Assembly: GCA_019096065.1 (NCBI GenBank)
Contig: JAGUCH010000001.1
Coordinates: forward strand, 8,122,001-8,186,000
Direction of reading: 5' to 3'
Source: Paracyclopina nana
Taxonomy: Eukaryota > Arthropoda > Copepoda > Cyclopoida > Cyclopettidae
DNA length: 64,000 nucleotides
Under the pieces are notes generated by a model. The model worked only from the letters and a program-made list of their open reading frames with translations, was not told where the DNA came from and did no database searches. Within the stretch, counting starts at the first letter, position 1. Each line of letters opens with the position of its first letter. Of this stretch, positions 37,127 through 47,000 are shown piece after piece. The position numbers and the translations under genes were made by a program.

Positions 37127-37900
37127 TCAAGGCGATGTCGTCAAAGCAACCTCCCCTCCATTGGTGCACCATATGAACATGCCAACACCAATAGCTACCA
37201 TTGCAGCTACAAAAATGCCGTACTTCTGGCGATCATCTCTGGTCAACTCGTCACGCTTCAAGTCTAGGATCTTGATAACCTCGGACCTCGTGACGGAAGC
37301 TTCATCTTCGGAACCATCATCCAATTTGCATGCCTTGTCCAGTTGACCGAATCCAATGAGCTCGGCCTCCAGCATTATGCCTTGACGGGTATATGCCTTA
37401 CCGGCCCTGGCCGAGAACCCGTCGTGCTTGGCAGATTCCGCGTTCTCGTAACACGGTCTGGAGATTCTGCGGACCCCATCGGCGTCAACAACTACCCGCA
37501 GGGGTGTCATGGGGACAATCCGAGTCCGCTTCCATTTCTTGCCAGGCGAGTTCATGGCCTTGTGGATGTTGTCGAAGATCTTGTCCAGCATTCGCCTGTA
37601 GCCATTGTACTGGTGCTTCAAATCCGCACGCAGCACATCCTTCGTCCAAATGAGGTCCCTGACCTCCTGGTTGGCCTCAGCCAGGTTATGCTCCAGTTCG
37701 GTGATCCTGTACTGGGCATCATAGACTTCCTCCTTTGCCTTCGCCAATTCGGCTTTGAGCTTGGCTACATCGTCCAGCTCATTGAGGGTGGCTACATCGA
37801 GTGGCGCTGGTGCGATCAGGCGCTCATCTACAGGTGCGTTGGGGTCCCAATCGGGATGATCCCAGTCAATGGGGGAACGGTCACCTCGGGCTTCTGACAT
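37127..37900 (-). CDS. Retrotransposon ORF4: coiled-coil, tail-anchored membrane protein
   Basis: An intact 257-residue ORF begins at a true ATG (37900). Residues about 36-115 form a heptad-rich helix with many Glu, Lys and Leu, consistent with a coiled coil. A basic stretch (KKWKRTR, 121-127) follows. A single hydrophobic segment at about 227-245 (YGIFVAAMVAIGVGMFIW) near the C-terminus leaves only a dozen residues beyond it. No signal peptide, cleavage site or fusion-peptide-like segment is seen, so it is not a classical envelope protein. Topology suggests a tail-anchored protein with a cytoplasmic coiled coil. It starts 24 bases after the ORF3 stop, and a strong splice acceptor ends two bases before its ATG, pointing to spliced expression. 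Family not recognised. Confidence 0.8.
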   Translation of the reverse strand: MSEARGDRSPIDWDHPDWDPNAPVDERLIAPAPLDVATLNELDDVAKLKAELAKAKEEVYDAQYRITELEHNLAEANQEVRDLIWTKDVLRADLKHQYNGYRRMLDKIFDNIHKAMNSPGKKWKRTRIVPMTPLRVVVDADGVRRISRPCYENAESAKHDGFSARAGKAYTRQGIMLEAELIGFGQLDKACKLDDGSEDEASVTRSEVIKILDLKRDELTRDDRQKYGIFVAAMVAIGVGMFIWCTNGGEVALTTSP

Positions 37901-37902
37901 GC

Positions 37903-37920
37903 CTGCAACACAGAGAAAAA
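37903..37920 (-). promoter_or_regulatory. Splice acceptor immediately upstream of ORF4
   Basis: The minus strand reads TTTTTCTCTGTGTTGCAG and then GC before the ORF4 ATG. A pyrimidine-rich tract ending in CAG is close to an ideal 3' splice site. It would join a leader to ORF4, as for retroviral env messages. Confidence 0.7.
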
Positions 37921-37924
37921 CACT

Positions 37925-38671
37925 TTAGATATTGTTGTAAGAGATGGCAAAGAGACGATTTCGCCGTCTCTGCTCCTCCTCCTGCAAGGGGGGCGAGTCA
38001 GGATGCGAAACCGTTGGTGAACTTCCCAGCGGGGAGGCTCCATAAGCCATGTTTGGCAAGCTCTGTACAACTCCTGGGAAAGGTTGATAAACCATCGGAT
38101 GAGGGGTCGGGGCGATGGACATTGTCGAGGCGAAGGGCGTGACATAGGGTGACGCGTAGCCTGGACAGCCATATGGGGCAGGGGCTTGTTGGGGGTAGAC
38201 CGGTGGCTGCACATTTGCAGCTTGGGAGTGCATGATCAACAGTGAGTCTCTGGCCCTTTTCCTCGCGCTGGCCTTCTTCCGCCATTTCCTGAACCGCAGT
38301 CCAATCCATAGCAAAGCCATAAAAGCGCAAAAGGCCACTCCATAGAAGATCCAATGCGTGACATCTCTGCCAGTTGCCTCAGCAGCTGACTTGTCCTCCT
38401 CGCTGGAGCCTTGCGGAACCATGATATCGATGTCCGCTAGCCTAATACCAGTGTGGCTGGTCTCATCAACAACCTGAGTCTTCGCTTTGTCGGCGCTGTT
38501 GGTTGTACTTTGACCTGATCCCATTATAACCTCCGACCAAGTGCAATTTACAGGGGGACAATTTTTTACAATGCTTTTTGCAATTAGGGCAGCTAACTTC
38601 TCTTCGTTTTTCTTAGCCTCTTCTGCGGTCGGCGTGTTCAAAGTACCGAGCCACTGGGTGTATGTATACAT
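37925..38671 (-). CDS. Retrotransposon ORF3: single-pass membrane protein with PPVY motif
   Basis: An intact ORF of 248 residues runs from ATG 38671, starting 93 bases after the pol stop. A second ATG at 38524 gives a 199-residue form beginning MGSGQS, which fits the N-myristoylation consensus (Gly2, Ser6). Counted from 38671, a hydrophobic span lies at about 107-125 (WIFYGVAFCAFMALLWIGL) and is followed by a dense basic segment (RKWRKKASARKRAR), a typical stop-transfer. The C-terminal half is rich in Pro, Tyr and Ser and contains PPVY at about 156-159, the PPxY type of late-budding motif that recruits NEDD4-family ligases. A potential N-glycosylation site (NCT) precedes the second ATG. No domain is recognised and no signal peptide is evident. 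Confidence 0.8.
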   Translation of the reverse strand: MYTYTQWLGTLNTPTAEEAKKNEEKLAALIAKSIVKNCPPVNCTWSEVIMGSGQSTTNSADKAKTQVVDETSHTGIRLADIDIMVPQGSSEEDKSAAEATGRDVTHWIFYGVAFCAFMALLWIGLRFRKWRKKASARKRARDSLLIMHSQAANVQPPVYPQQAPAPYGCPGYASPYVTPFASTMSIAPTPHPMVYQPFPGVVQSLPNMAYGASPLGSSPTVSHPDSPPLQEEEQRRRNRLFAISYNNI

Positions 38672-38679
38672 CAAAAAAG

Positions 38680-38685
38680 ACTTAC
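38680..38685 (-). promoter_or_regulatory. Candidate splice donor between pol and ORF3
   Basis: The minus strand reads CTCA then GTAAGT, a consensus 5' splice site, 14 bases before the ORF3 ATG. Used with the acceptor before ORF4 it would remove ORF3. A second GTAAGT lies at 38756-38761, just after the pol stop. Confidence 0.45.
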
Positions 38686-38764
38686 TGAGTGCTGATGGAA
38701 ATGTTTTCCTGGAGAAGGTGCTGCTGCAAAAGCTGGGCGTTGAGTGAGGTGCTTTACTTACTAG

Positions 38765-41061
38765 TCATAACGATGCATTTGCATCGAGGTCAGCCGTCTT
38801 ATGCTTGCGTAAGAAGCGCTTGTTCCTCACACTGATCACGCCATCATCATTTTTGATGACGTAGCTTCTACCGGAATGCCGAACTTCGAGGATGACTCCG
38901 AACTCCTCCCATAGCTTAGTAAGTGCATTTTGCATGCGCACTTTTTCCCCCACCTTGAAATCTGGAATGATCTCGTTTGGCAATTGCTTCTTTTCAGCTC
39001 TGGGTTCTGGCATCTCAAGCTTTGTCATCTCATGCAAGATTGGTAATTTCGTCCTTAAATGACGGCCCAAAAACATCTTCGCAGGGGATTTGCCGTCTGC
39101 TCGTGCCAGATTTCGAAATTCCAGCACAGCGGCATTCATCTCCCTTAGGGTCTTGGTTTTCATAACCAGCCTTTTCATGTTTTTCACACTAGCTTCCGCG
39201 GTCCCATTGGACTCGTGGTGATAAGGGCTGCTGGTGGTGGCAATTATGCCATGCTCTTTACAAAACTCACGCATTTCATGAGAGGTGAAGCATCCAGCAT
39301 TGTCGGATCTCATCACGATCGGGTACCCAAATGTGGCAAAAATGATCGTCAACTTCTTGATGATTTCCTCACTAGTGTATCTTACCATCTTGAAAATCCA
39401 AGGCCAACCACTGAAGGTGTCCACAACTATTAAATAGTCTGCCCCTTCATGATGGCCCAAATCCATTGCAATACTCTGCATTGGGGCCGTTGGTACCATG
39501 TTCTCGCCTTCTTCATCATGCGGTAAAGAGGCCATGTACTTTTGGCACATTTCGCACTCTTCTACTGATTGTCTGATATCCTTGGTCATACCACTCCAAT
39601 AGTAGAATTGTCTGGCCGTAGCCAGGCTCTTCGTTTGCCCAGGATGCGCAATATGAAGAGTCCTCAAGATGAATGGACGTGCTTCCTTTGGTACGAAGAC
39701 GCGTTTCCCATCAATAACAACCATTCCATCTTGGACTGAAAGCTGCCCCCAAAGGTTTTGGGGCACCAGCTTTAATGCATGAATGGCCACACCCTTCTTC
39801 TTATGATGATGAAGGTCTTCCTGGATGGCCTCAATTAGATCCTGATACTCCTTGTCAGCTCTTGCTGCATCATGGATTTCTTGGAATGCCGGATCTTCTT
39901 GTGCTGAGACAGAGAGGGCTGAGATTACGCTGATCTTTGAGTTCTTCAAAGTTTCTGTTTCTTCAGCGTCTGGGTGGTCATCTGAGAAGTTAATGGGATG
40001 TCTTGACAAGGCATCTGCAATGAAGTTTAACTTCCCCTCAAGGTAGACCAAATCGAAGTTGAACGGTAGTAGCCTCTCCCTAAGCCTCAAGAGTCTGGAG
40101 TTAGTGATTTCTGCCATGTCCTTATTCATAATACCAAGTAAAGGCTTGTGGTCAGTCTTCACCAAAAATTTTGGGCAGCCATGCAGAAAATGCGAGCTCT
40201 TCTCACATCCATAGACTATTCCCAGCAACTCCAGCTCAATAGTTGCATAATTCTTCTCAGCAGCGGAGTTGACCTTGGACCCACAGGTAATCAGGTAGCT
40301 CCTGTCCGGGTCTTTTGGGTCATACTGAGTTAGAATGTAGCCGATGCCATATAACCTGCTGGCATCCGTTGTCAACACTGTGGTCTTGTTGACATCAAAA
40401 TGCTTCACCAACAAAGGTCCGGTCAGGATCTTCTTCAGCTGGTTGAAGTCTTCTTCGTGTCTTGGTAACCACTGAAACTGAACTTTGGCCTTGGTTAGCT
40501 CCCTCAATGAAGCTGACATGTGGGCCAAATCAGGCAAGAAACTTCCTAAAGTTTGAGCCAATCCCAAAAAGCTTCGCACATCCGACTGGTTGGCTGGCCT
40601 TGGGTACTCCCTGATTGCTTTAAAGTTGTCATCGTGTGGTTCTACACCATTCTTGCTGACCATGAATCCAGCAAACTTGACACGTTCACCCATGTGCAGC
40701 TTTTTGGGTGATAAGCTGACACCATAGGTTTTGCAGTTGCTGAGGAGGACATCCAGATTGTGCAGGGCTTCCTGCTCTGTTTCTCCCCAGATGAGGACAT
40801 CATCGACCAATTTGACTCCCTTTCCGTTCAGGGCAGTCATGATCATGTCGCTCCTGCAGCACCACTCATCACTGGAAGATGTGAGCCCCATGGGAGCTCT
40901 CACATAACGGAATCTTCCCTGTGGTAGCAAAAATGTAGTCAAGTAGGATGACTTTTCTTCCAACTTGATCTGGTGGTATCCCTGCGCACAGTCTCCGACC
41001 ACAAACCACTGAGCCTTTGCAGGGATGCTCTTCAACAAATGGAATGCAGACGTAAAGGGGG
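38765..41061 (-). CDS. Pol, downstream part: RT, RNase H, integrase
   Basis: This continues the polyprotein in the frame after the shift at 41057-41061. RT motifs are the first Asp in VVGDCAQGYHQI, PQGRFRYVRAPMG and the catalytic LVDD (usually F/Y-x-DD). RNase H follows with TTDAS, IELELLG, TDHKPL and the C-terminal ADALSRHP. Integrase has a zinc-binding N-domain (HIAH, CEMC) and a DD35E core: Asp in MDLGHH, Asp in SDNAG 53 residues later and Glu in GTAEAS 36 residues after that. A basic C-terminal domain ends near RNKRFLRKH. It ends at TGA 38765-38767. About 757 residues follow the shift with no stop. It would be made as part of a Gag-Pol precursor and mature in the particle; here the shift disconnects it from Gag. 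Confidence 0.9.
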
Positions 41062-43565
41062 TGGGTTGGTCTCTTCACGTACTTGTTCAGCTGAACAAAG
41101 TCCGTAACCAACCGGACAGATTTCCCATCAGACTTGATGACAAAGAAACCTCTAGAGGTCCAATCTGTCATCTCCCCTGGCTTCAGCTTCTTGACAATGT
41201 CGGCATCCTCCAAATCCTTAATGCACTTGTCCGCCGCTGCTTTGAGATGCACCGGTATGGCATTGGTTGAAGAGATCCTCATAGGTTTTATGTCCCCATC
41301 CACTAGGTGGATCTTCATGGGTTCACCCTTCATAAACCTGGTTTTGTCAAGCTTGTCTGCAAAGACCTCTGTATATTTGAGCTTCAAGCTCTCCAGAGTC
41401 ATATCCATTGTGGTTGCTGCGATTGCCGTGGAGTTAATGTTTAGGCCAACCACGCCTAATATCTCCAGTGTCTGCCAGTCGACAATCACCTCTTCATCGT
41501 CACCAAGTGAAGCGACCACTGCATTGGTTACTACAACCACTTTCATGCCACGTGATATTGCAATCTCACATGTTCTGCTCGTCTTCACTTCGGTGCCATC
41601 AACGCTCCTGACGGTCTCCGGATTGGGATATATTGGCATCCCCATCTCCGCTGCAACTTTCTCATCAACCACAGTAATGGTTGCTCCAGTATCTGGCAGG
41701 CAATACGTAGAGAAAGCAGACCCTACCTCAGGGCAAAATAATAGCTTGGCCTTGGGAGTTGGCCTTGATGACGTGACCCTGGTAGCATTGGGTAGGCATG
41801 AGGGCCGCAGCCCGCTCACTGCCTTGGAGATCTTCTGCTGCATCTCCTTCTTTTTTCTGCTCTTGGTCTTCGCCATCTTGATAACCCCTGCCCCTCCGTC
41901 ATCTTCCTCCATCCTCTTGATGCGACTCTGAAAAATGAACGGCAGAGAGTATCTATCTTTTGATTTTTTCATAATGCGTATTGCCTCATTGCAAGCAATA
42001 GCGTTTTTACACTCCAACGTGCTAGGAAAATCAAAACTCAAAGGCAACTTAACTGTGAATTTTTTTATGGCTTTCGTCGGGTTCCCATTCGGCTTCTTCT
42101 CGCCACCCTCGCCCTTGCCTTTCTTCTTGAAGCATTTGTCCGCCCCATGACCCTTCTTCTTGCAAAATTGACAGGTTGGTGCCTTCGGACAATTTGGTCG
42201 GAGGTGCTCTTTACTTCCGCATTCAAAGCAACCTCCATGCTTCTTCTTCTGGCTTGAACCTGCGGCCTCAGCCCCAGCATTCGAGCCCATGGCCTTTTTC
42301 TTGCGATAAGCAGTAGGCCCAGCCTTCTTCACGGTAGGGTTCTCGTAACCCTCTTCGGTGGCTGTATTAACATCATACATATTGCCGGCCGATTTGAGCT
42401 CATCCATCGTTGCTTTGCCGCCAGCTAAGTTGTCGGCCTTGATAAGCTCTTTCCGTAAGGCTTTATTAGCTAGAGAGCTCATATAGAGGTACTTCATTAC
42501 CGTCTCTATGTCCATGCTCTCAAACTCGGCTGCTTTGCATTTCAGCTCAAATGCAGCCCAACTCGTTCCATGCAGCTCGCTTGGGTTTGTACTTTTGTGA
42601 CGAAAGCACTCCAGTCTTCTCTTAGACAATGGAAACGCCAGCTGGAACTCGTTTACTACGATCCTCTCCATTGAAAGGATCCAAGGAGTGCCCACATTTT
42701 CATCTTGTATGAAAAGGGGCGATTCCGCACTCAACTTTGCTGAAATCTTGGCTGATAGATTGGCATCAAATAATACCAGACTGTAAGTGTGCTGGGCATC
42801 GATGGACTTCTTCTGGATCTCCGACTCTTGAACGTAGGTCTTCCAAGTCCTCAAAAAAACCTGCAGCTCAATGGCTGTAGCACCAGTCTTCAGCGTTTTC
42901 GGCTTCAAATTTGCATCCGGCTTGACAATTTTTCTGTCCTCTGATGCCGGTGCATTTGATGCCGATATGGCAGTTGGGTTGGCCTTTTCGTACCGGCCTG
43001 TGATTGCCAGTGCTTTCAATTCCAGGGCATCCTTTCTCTCGAACATCTCCTTGACCTTGTCAGCTTGAGTGACTCGGGTCTCGTCCGGCAGGTTATTTAG
43101 AATCTGCATGATGCTATTCTCCTGGTCGACCAACTTTTGTTTCAGCTTCTGGAGCTCTTTTGCTTCTGAAACTGAAATATCCTTCTGCCTTTCCAGGGCC
43201 TCGCATAGCTTCTCTCCGGCATTCATGTGCCTGGACAACCAACTCTTGTGTCCATTGAGACTATGTATTTGTTTGGTGAGGTCCTCGAGTGCTCTTGCAC
43301 CTCTGGCTTCGGAAAGCTTTCCGATTGCCAATTGCAAGTCAGTTGGATTCTCCTTCTCGGTCATCGCTAAATTTGCTCTGACCACACTTGTATCAAATGT
43401 GTCCTCGTCACTATTTGTGGCTGCCAAAAGCGTATCTTCGGGGCCCTCCGCTTCTTCTTTGGCTTCTTCTAAGGCTTTCACTTGCCTTTGAAGTGCTGCA
43501 AATACGTTCTGATCTGCAGTATGCCACTCTTCTTCGCCAGCACTTTTAATTGAGTCCTGGCTCAT
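41057..43565 (-). CDS. Gag-protease and N-terminal part of RT
   Basis: The first true ATG of this frame is 43565; the frame is open further upstream from TTG 43733, within the leader repeats. The N-terminal 200 residues are helical and charged. A capsid-like middle region contains FLRTWKTYV. Two CCHC zinc knuckles (CFECGSKEHLRPNC and CQFCKKKGHGADKC, 42132-42230) mark nucleocapsid. A basic region follows, then the retropepsin active site DTGA (about 41682-41693) and the start of RT (TDWTSRGFFVIKSDGKSVRL). Gag and protease share one frame with no stop or shift, so this lineage makes one long precursor. A five-base G run on the plus strand (41057-41061) shifts the frame inside RT. After it the frame reads non-RT sequence to a stop at 40869. 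Confidence 0.9.
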
Positions 43566-43590
43566 GGACACTTTTGTTGACACTTTTTTT

Positions 43591-43740
43591 GTTGTGATGC
43601 TGCCAAGGGTGGCGGAACTTTCACAATTCCACTCACGAAACCTTCTCCGGCTGCCTCTCACACTTTGTTGTCGTGATGCTGCCAAGGGTGGCGGAAATTT
43701 TCCACTCACAAACCTTCTTCGGCTGCTTCTCAAACCTTCC
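43591..43740 (-). repeat. Tandem duplication in the retrotransposon 5' leader (79-bp period)
   Basis: Two diverged copies, one from about 43591 and one from about 43670, share blocks such as GTGATGCTGCCAAGGGTGGC (plus strand). On the minus strand each copy contains GTGAGT (43631-43636 and 43704-43709), a plausible splice donor upstream of the gag ATG. The frame is open through both copies but the first ATG is downstream of them. Confidence 0.75.
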
Positions 43741-43771
43741 CTCTTCTAGGAAAGGGCCTCTTATGCAAAGA

Positions 43772-43789
43772 GACTGAGAACTGACGCCA
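43772..43789 (-). other. Primer-binding site
   Basis: The 18 bases next to the 5' LTR read TGGCGTCAGTTCTCAGTC on the coding strand. The TGG start pairs with a tRNA CCA end and there is no gap to the LTR. I do not assign the priming tRNA. Confidence 0.75.
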
Positions 43790-44086
43790 TGGTTGGTCCC
43801 GACCTCGTGGGTGACACTTAAGGCACTACTACTCGAGCTACGTCGGTTGGATCCCTGGTCTTGTACCAGGAAACCGTGAGCACTACTACGCCGAGATTTA
43901 CCAGATCGAGGCGAACGTATCCACTTTGATACGAGATGTGTACTGAGTGTAATTCAGTGCAAGCTTAAGCAATACAGAAAGAATGAATGAGTGCACGCGC
44001 GCGCTGGGGTAACAAGGGAGTATCTACTATAGCTATAATACACGTGAGAGTCAATATAGGGAAGTATGCTTCAACATGATACAACA
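43790..44086 (-). repeat. 5' LTR (297 bp)
   Basis: Matches 36593-36889 along its whole length by eye. It would carry the promoter of the element. On the coding strand there is an AT-rich TATTATAGCTATAG stretch about 45-60 bases in, but no certain TATA box. Confidence 0.95.
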
Positions 44087-44091
44087 CATGT
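44087..44091. repeat. Target-site duplication, right copy
   Basis: CATGT, identical to 36588-36592. Confidence 0.9.
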
Positions 44092-47000
44092 CACTTGAAA
44101 TGGACCTAAAAAGGAAGACGATCAGATTGGCCCGCAAGATCAAGAGGACTTTTTAAGTGGAACGCTCTTAATCTCTATAGAGTAATGTCAGAGGTGTTTG
44201 TGCCTTACTTAAGAGATCACTGAATCCATCGCATTCCTGAGCTGCTAATGGCGATGCTTTTTTCCACCATTCTGTCCTGCTCTTTGAGGCCTTCCCTAAT
44301 TCTTTTCTCGTGGACACGCGAGGAATTCCTTTTTTTCTGAGTGGCCGGCTCCCAAATCCGTCGAGCCTTAAGAAGACGTGAAAACATGTGTTAGCTTTGT
44401 CCACACGGCAAGATAAAATGTCGCGATAAGCAAAGAAGTCTCCACTTCGCCTCGAGCTGTCACTCTTCATGTCCACTCAAGAGCAAAGTCAAGATTTATG
44501 TGAGAAAATGGGCAGCAGCATATGCACATATAGCGAAGATGCGGACTATTTTCATGGTGGCAAAAGCTAGGTGGTGCTGTTATGCAAACTTTAAAGCGCT
44601 GAAATAAGTCAGTCCATTAGTCGTTGAGGTGACCGCGCGCTCAGCGATCAAGATAAGATGACATCTTCACTAAAGGCAACACTTCTTAGCTAGTAGCTTT
44701 TAGTGACATAAAAGGCCATCAACATGGAAATTTGTCCACACCTTGCATGCTTGCTGCTCCTCGCTTTTCTCCAAGATCAACAGTTCGAGATTAAATGGGG
44801 CTGGACAGCCCGCAGAGTTGGCTGTCATTCAACAAGACAAAACCGTGAATTGGATCCGTTCTGGCTCGTGCCACGAGCAATAAATAGGGTGACAGGGCTC
44901 ACGTGCACTGCTTCAAATGGATTCAAGATTTCAGCTCGCACAGCGGGACCAAGACCGCCGCGCGTTGACAGTCAAGTTTCTGGAGTCCCCAATGTGCTGC
45001 ATAAATTGGATCTGCGATTGGAAAAACAGCCAAAATCTTGGAAATCCTTGTGTTTGCACTGCTTGACAACACCTTCCCCCGACATTTTATATTGGAAAAC
45101 TTTTCGGCTGTTTATTGGCGATCGTTGATACTGGGCACAGCTGATTTGTTTACCTTTTCCAGCGCTGCGCGACGCTCAGTTTATGAATAGGGCCCAAAAC
45201 TGTCAAAACAGCCAGAATTATTTAGCGGCTACGTCGACTGATTGCAATTCAAAGCAGCAACTATTTGGCCGGGTGAAAACAAGTGTCAGTGTCAGAGCAT
45301 GTCTTCAACATGGGCTGGCCTGGAATGTAGTTGAAATTCATGAATTTCATATGACTGATTTGACGAGGTAGCGACAAAGACAGTGTGTCTACGGTGTATA
45401 TACACCAGCTAGTAGGAAATGCAGATTAGGCTCAGCAGTGGCTTGCCGTCGTCGTTACGGGGCAGAGGACTGGGTCGTTTTTTGGTGGTGAGTTTTCTTC
45501 TTCTAACAGCAGTGGCGGCGGCAGGGGGGAATTGATTATTATTCAGGAATTGAAAATGTGGCGATTTTCAATGCTGTCATCTATCCTCCACTGGCATGCC
45601 ACCGCCATGTCGAATTGGAAGCTTTTGGACGCCCCGGGGGTGTGGCACGTACGTGACACATGGCCCCAACTTGAGGAGCTGAAAAACAAAATGGAACCCG
45701 CGACAGGAGGCCAACAAAAAGGCCTCCAACGGAGCCGGAGTTGTCAACAAAACTCGTTCATTGACTTCTTCAAAAAGACGACCGAGGCCAATCTCTTGGG
45801 GTTTTTTTTCATCAGGGCTTAAAAGCCAGTGTTCCGGCGTAAGATCGATGCATGCAGAACATTGGGGACGTGGCTTTTGGGAAGAGCACTTCACCACCAT
45901 TATTCAAGTCATCTTTTAAATTGGCTCATGGTTGGCGGAGGGACAAGTTGAAAATAGCTGATTTAAATGAGGTTTTTGTTCTCCATACGAGATGGGTGGA
46001 ATAAAGTAGGACATAGTCATTTCTTCTGGTCCATCCCGAGCCCTCTTTGCTTGACAGAGACAGATTCGGGTCTCGTTCCCGTCAGGAAAGCGAGCCAGCG
46101 AAGGTTTGGGCTTGATTGGGAAGTTTTCCAGGCGGAAGATCACCTGGCCACTGTTCCACCTCAAATAGGGTCCAGAAAGAGATCGATGGGGCTGACAAAT
46201 GGAAGGGCCGTGACGTGTCTGCCACGGCCTTGCACACTGGACTTCACTCGCCCACAATTACAGAAGCAGCAGAGGCAGTTCAAGGCATTTGCGGAGTCGA
46301 ACCACACTAATCCATCAGCGTAGTTTTCAACCCTTTTGGGCCGTTTCACCTGGGCTTGTTTTTACCAAAGCCAACTTCCCCAGTGTGAGTTCTTGTAATG
46401 TGAATTCATCTCTGGAGATTGGTAGTAGTCGTACATATGCAGAGCTGACTACCTTTAAACGGTTTTACAGAGTGCAGCCCATCAATCACTAAGCCTCCAT
46501 ATGGACAACAGCTAAGCCGACTCAACAATAAATGAGCAACTTAGTGATTGAATGCAACTGTCAACTAGGCTAGAAGCCATTTCCATCTCATCAGAAAAAC
46601 TTGGCCACAGCGAATATGCAGGTGCTCCCTCGCTCGCTGTGGCCGTATACACATCTAATATAGTATATGGGCCATTATTATAATAAGTAGTAGCTCGTTG
46701 AACTTTGCCAAGCTGGCTGCTAGGTCATCATCATCCACTATCATTCAAATCTCTTAGAGTATGTAAAACACTCCGGTCTTGAACCAGGGAGGGGTTCTTT
46801 TGATAAGCCGCTGCTGCGCGGGCTGCTTTTAATCCGTGTCTACCAAACTGGGGTTCTCCCATGGCAGCAGCCCATTGTGAGCACATTTCCTTATGATAAA
46901 AAGCATTTATAGCATATTGGGCTCAGGTGTTTGGGGTCAATCTTCTAATTGCAGACCTCAAAATTCTCCACGTCATACGTGGGTGTAATGGACTCCACTA

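Larger units (their letters stand above)
36588..44091 (-). mobile_element. Full-length Ty3/gypsy LTR retrotransposon with two env-position ORFs
   Basis: The element is flanked by CATGT at 36588-36592 and 44087-44091, a perfect 5-bp target duplication. It has two 297-bp LTRs with TG..CA ends, a primer-binding site directly inside the 5' LTR, a polypurine tract directly before the 3' LTR, and coding in the order gag, protease, RT, RNase H, integrase. RNase H before integrase is the Ty3/gypsy order. Two more ORFs for predicted membrane proteins follow pol, where retroviruses carry env. The LTRs look identical by eye, so insertion was recent. One single-base frameshift in RT is the only break seen. 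Confidence 0.95.

Noticed and set aside
37127-38671. Classical retroviral Env
   Set aside because: Neither ORF shows a signal peptide, a cleavage site or a fusion-peptide-like segment; called unrecognised membrane proteins instead.
41057-41061. Programmed gag-pol frameshift
   Set aside because: Gag, protease and early RT share one frame and the shift lies within RT between catalytic blocks, so it is an inactivating change or a sequencing error.
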